DNA of 64,000 nt. Origin: CADEEN01 sp963816315 (GTDB lineage Bacteria > Pseudomonadota > Gammaproteobacteria > Burkholderiales > Burkholderiaceae_C). Where the stretch lies: assembly GCA_963816315.1 (NCBI GenBank), contig CAWFJZ010000026.1, forward strand, positions 189,949 to 253,948. Direction: 5' to 3'. The translations under genes were made by a program, and so were the position numbers. The notes below the pieces were generated by a model. That model did not search any database. It was not told the DNA's origin and saw only the letters and a program-made list of their open reading frames with translations. Below, one piece after another: positions 63,607 to 64,000 of the stretch; positions within the stretch are counted from its first letter, which is position 1; each line of letters starts with the position of its first letter.

Positions 63607-64000
63607 TCAGTCGCCGCCGGCGTAGCCGCACTGCCGCCAGGCTTCGAACACCGCCACGGCGACGGCGTTGCTGAGGTTGAGGCTGCGCTGGCCGGCGCGC
63701 ATCGGCAGGCGGACGCGGTGGCGTTGTCGAAGCTGTCGCGCAAGCTCGTCGGCAGGCCGGCGGTTTCGCTGCCGAAGACGAGCCAGTCGCCGGCTTGCCA
63801 CGCCACGTCGGCGAACGGGCGGCTGCCGCGCGTGGTGAAGGCGAACATCCGTTGCGCGTCGGCTGCGTGATTGCACGAACGCGGCCCACGACGCATGGCG
63901 CTGTACGCCGCGTACTCGTGGTAGTCGAGGCCGGCGCGTTGCAGTTGTTTGTCGTCCATCGAGAATCCAGCGGTTCGATCAGGTGCAACGCACAGCCGGT
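63607..64000 (-). pseudogene. trmL: tRNA (cytidine(34)-2'-O)-methyltransferase TrmL, partial and frameshifted
   Basis: SPOUT methylase of the tRNA wobble base; its start lies beyond the window. Fragments in order: TGCALHLIEPL, MDDKQLQRAGLDYHEYAA, RMFAFTTRGSRPFADVAWQA, GDWLVFGSETAGLPTSLRDS (SAM-knot) and LPMRAGQRSLNLSNAVAVAV. They alternate between frames with at least three or four indels (about 63962, 63870-63905 and 63715). Convergent with gpsA, stops adjacent. Confidence 0.85.

Overview
The window is GC-rich, densely coded chromosome. It looks like Betaproteobacteria, order Burkholderiales, probably from the Rubrivivax/Leptothrix/Methylibium side. The inference rests on gene order (dusB-fis-purH; yqgE-ruvX-pyrR-pyrB-pyrC'-plsC; gpmA-rhodanese-grxC-secB-gpsA-trmL; hisIE-DUF4870-HIT-tatABC; HAD-slmA), a PHA phasin and codon bias. 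No rRNA, tRNA, CRISPR array, prophage or insertion sequence was recognised.

Layout. 1-9.6 kb: phospholipid genes (cdsA partial, plsC-like), NDH-2, an esterase with an altered nucleophile motif, the ATGA-coupled dusB-fis-purH operon, yqaA, an M32 carboxypeptidase and a patatin. 9.6-12.3 kb: a phasin divergent from a two-domain 662-aa reductase resembling bacterial fatty acyl-CoA reductases. 12.4-23.9 kb: an AAA/DUF4143 ATPase behind a perfect palindrome, several alpha/beta hydrolases (one fused to a winged helix), nfeD-slipin, dodecin, DUF3297, an AraC regulator beside an internally deleted chloroperoxidase, an MDR reductase, a dmeF-like transporter and a GST. 23.9-25.6 kb: a scar region with a decayed protease gene, an RND-pump remnant and a higBA-type toxin-antitoxin pair abutting cusA.

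25.6-42.9 kb: a 17-kb, 20-gene, single-strand copper/silver locus. It has CusABC, a P1B ATPase, multicopper oxidase, cupredoxin, CusF, DUF411, a Met-rich lipoprotein, a P19-like protein, a second TolC protein, an orphan Rieske protein, a membrane methyltransferase and small membrane or secreted proteins. No sensor-regulator pair or MerR-type regulator lies in or beside it.

43-64 kb: housekeeping. argB, an envelope lipoprotein, a hydrolase-LuxR fusion, then the coupled chain HAD-slmA-pdeM-ATPase-mutT-hisI-hisE-DUF4870-HIT-tatABC; phr; a GNAT gene; the pyrimidine/lipid operon with a dihydroorotase-like protein lacking zinc ligands; gpmA; and rhodanese-grxC-secB-gpsA-trmL.

A strong cross-cutting signal is the number of single-base frameshifts, roughly 25-30. 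They fall mostly in genes expected to be intact (purH, dusB, gpsA, slmA, gpmA, the copper ATPase, cusF, multicopper oxidase). Nearly all are one-base gains or losses in short G/C-rich runs, and a single correction restores the expected protein. I read most as residual assembly errors. Exceptions that look like real decay are the protease at 24.1-24.8 kb, the RND remnant at 24.8-25.0 kb and the chloroperoxidase at 19.8-20.0 kb.
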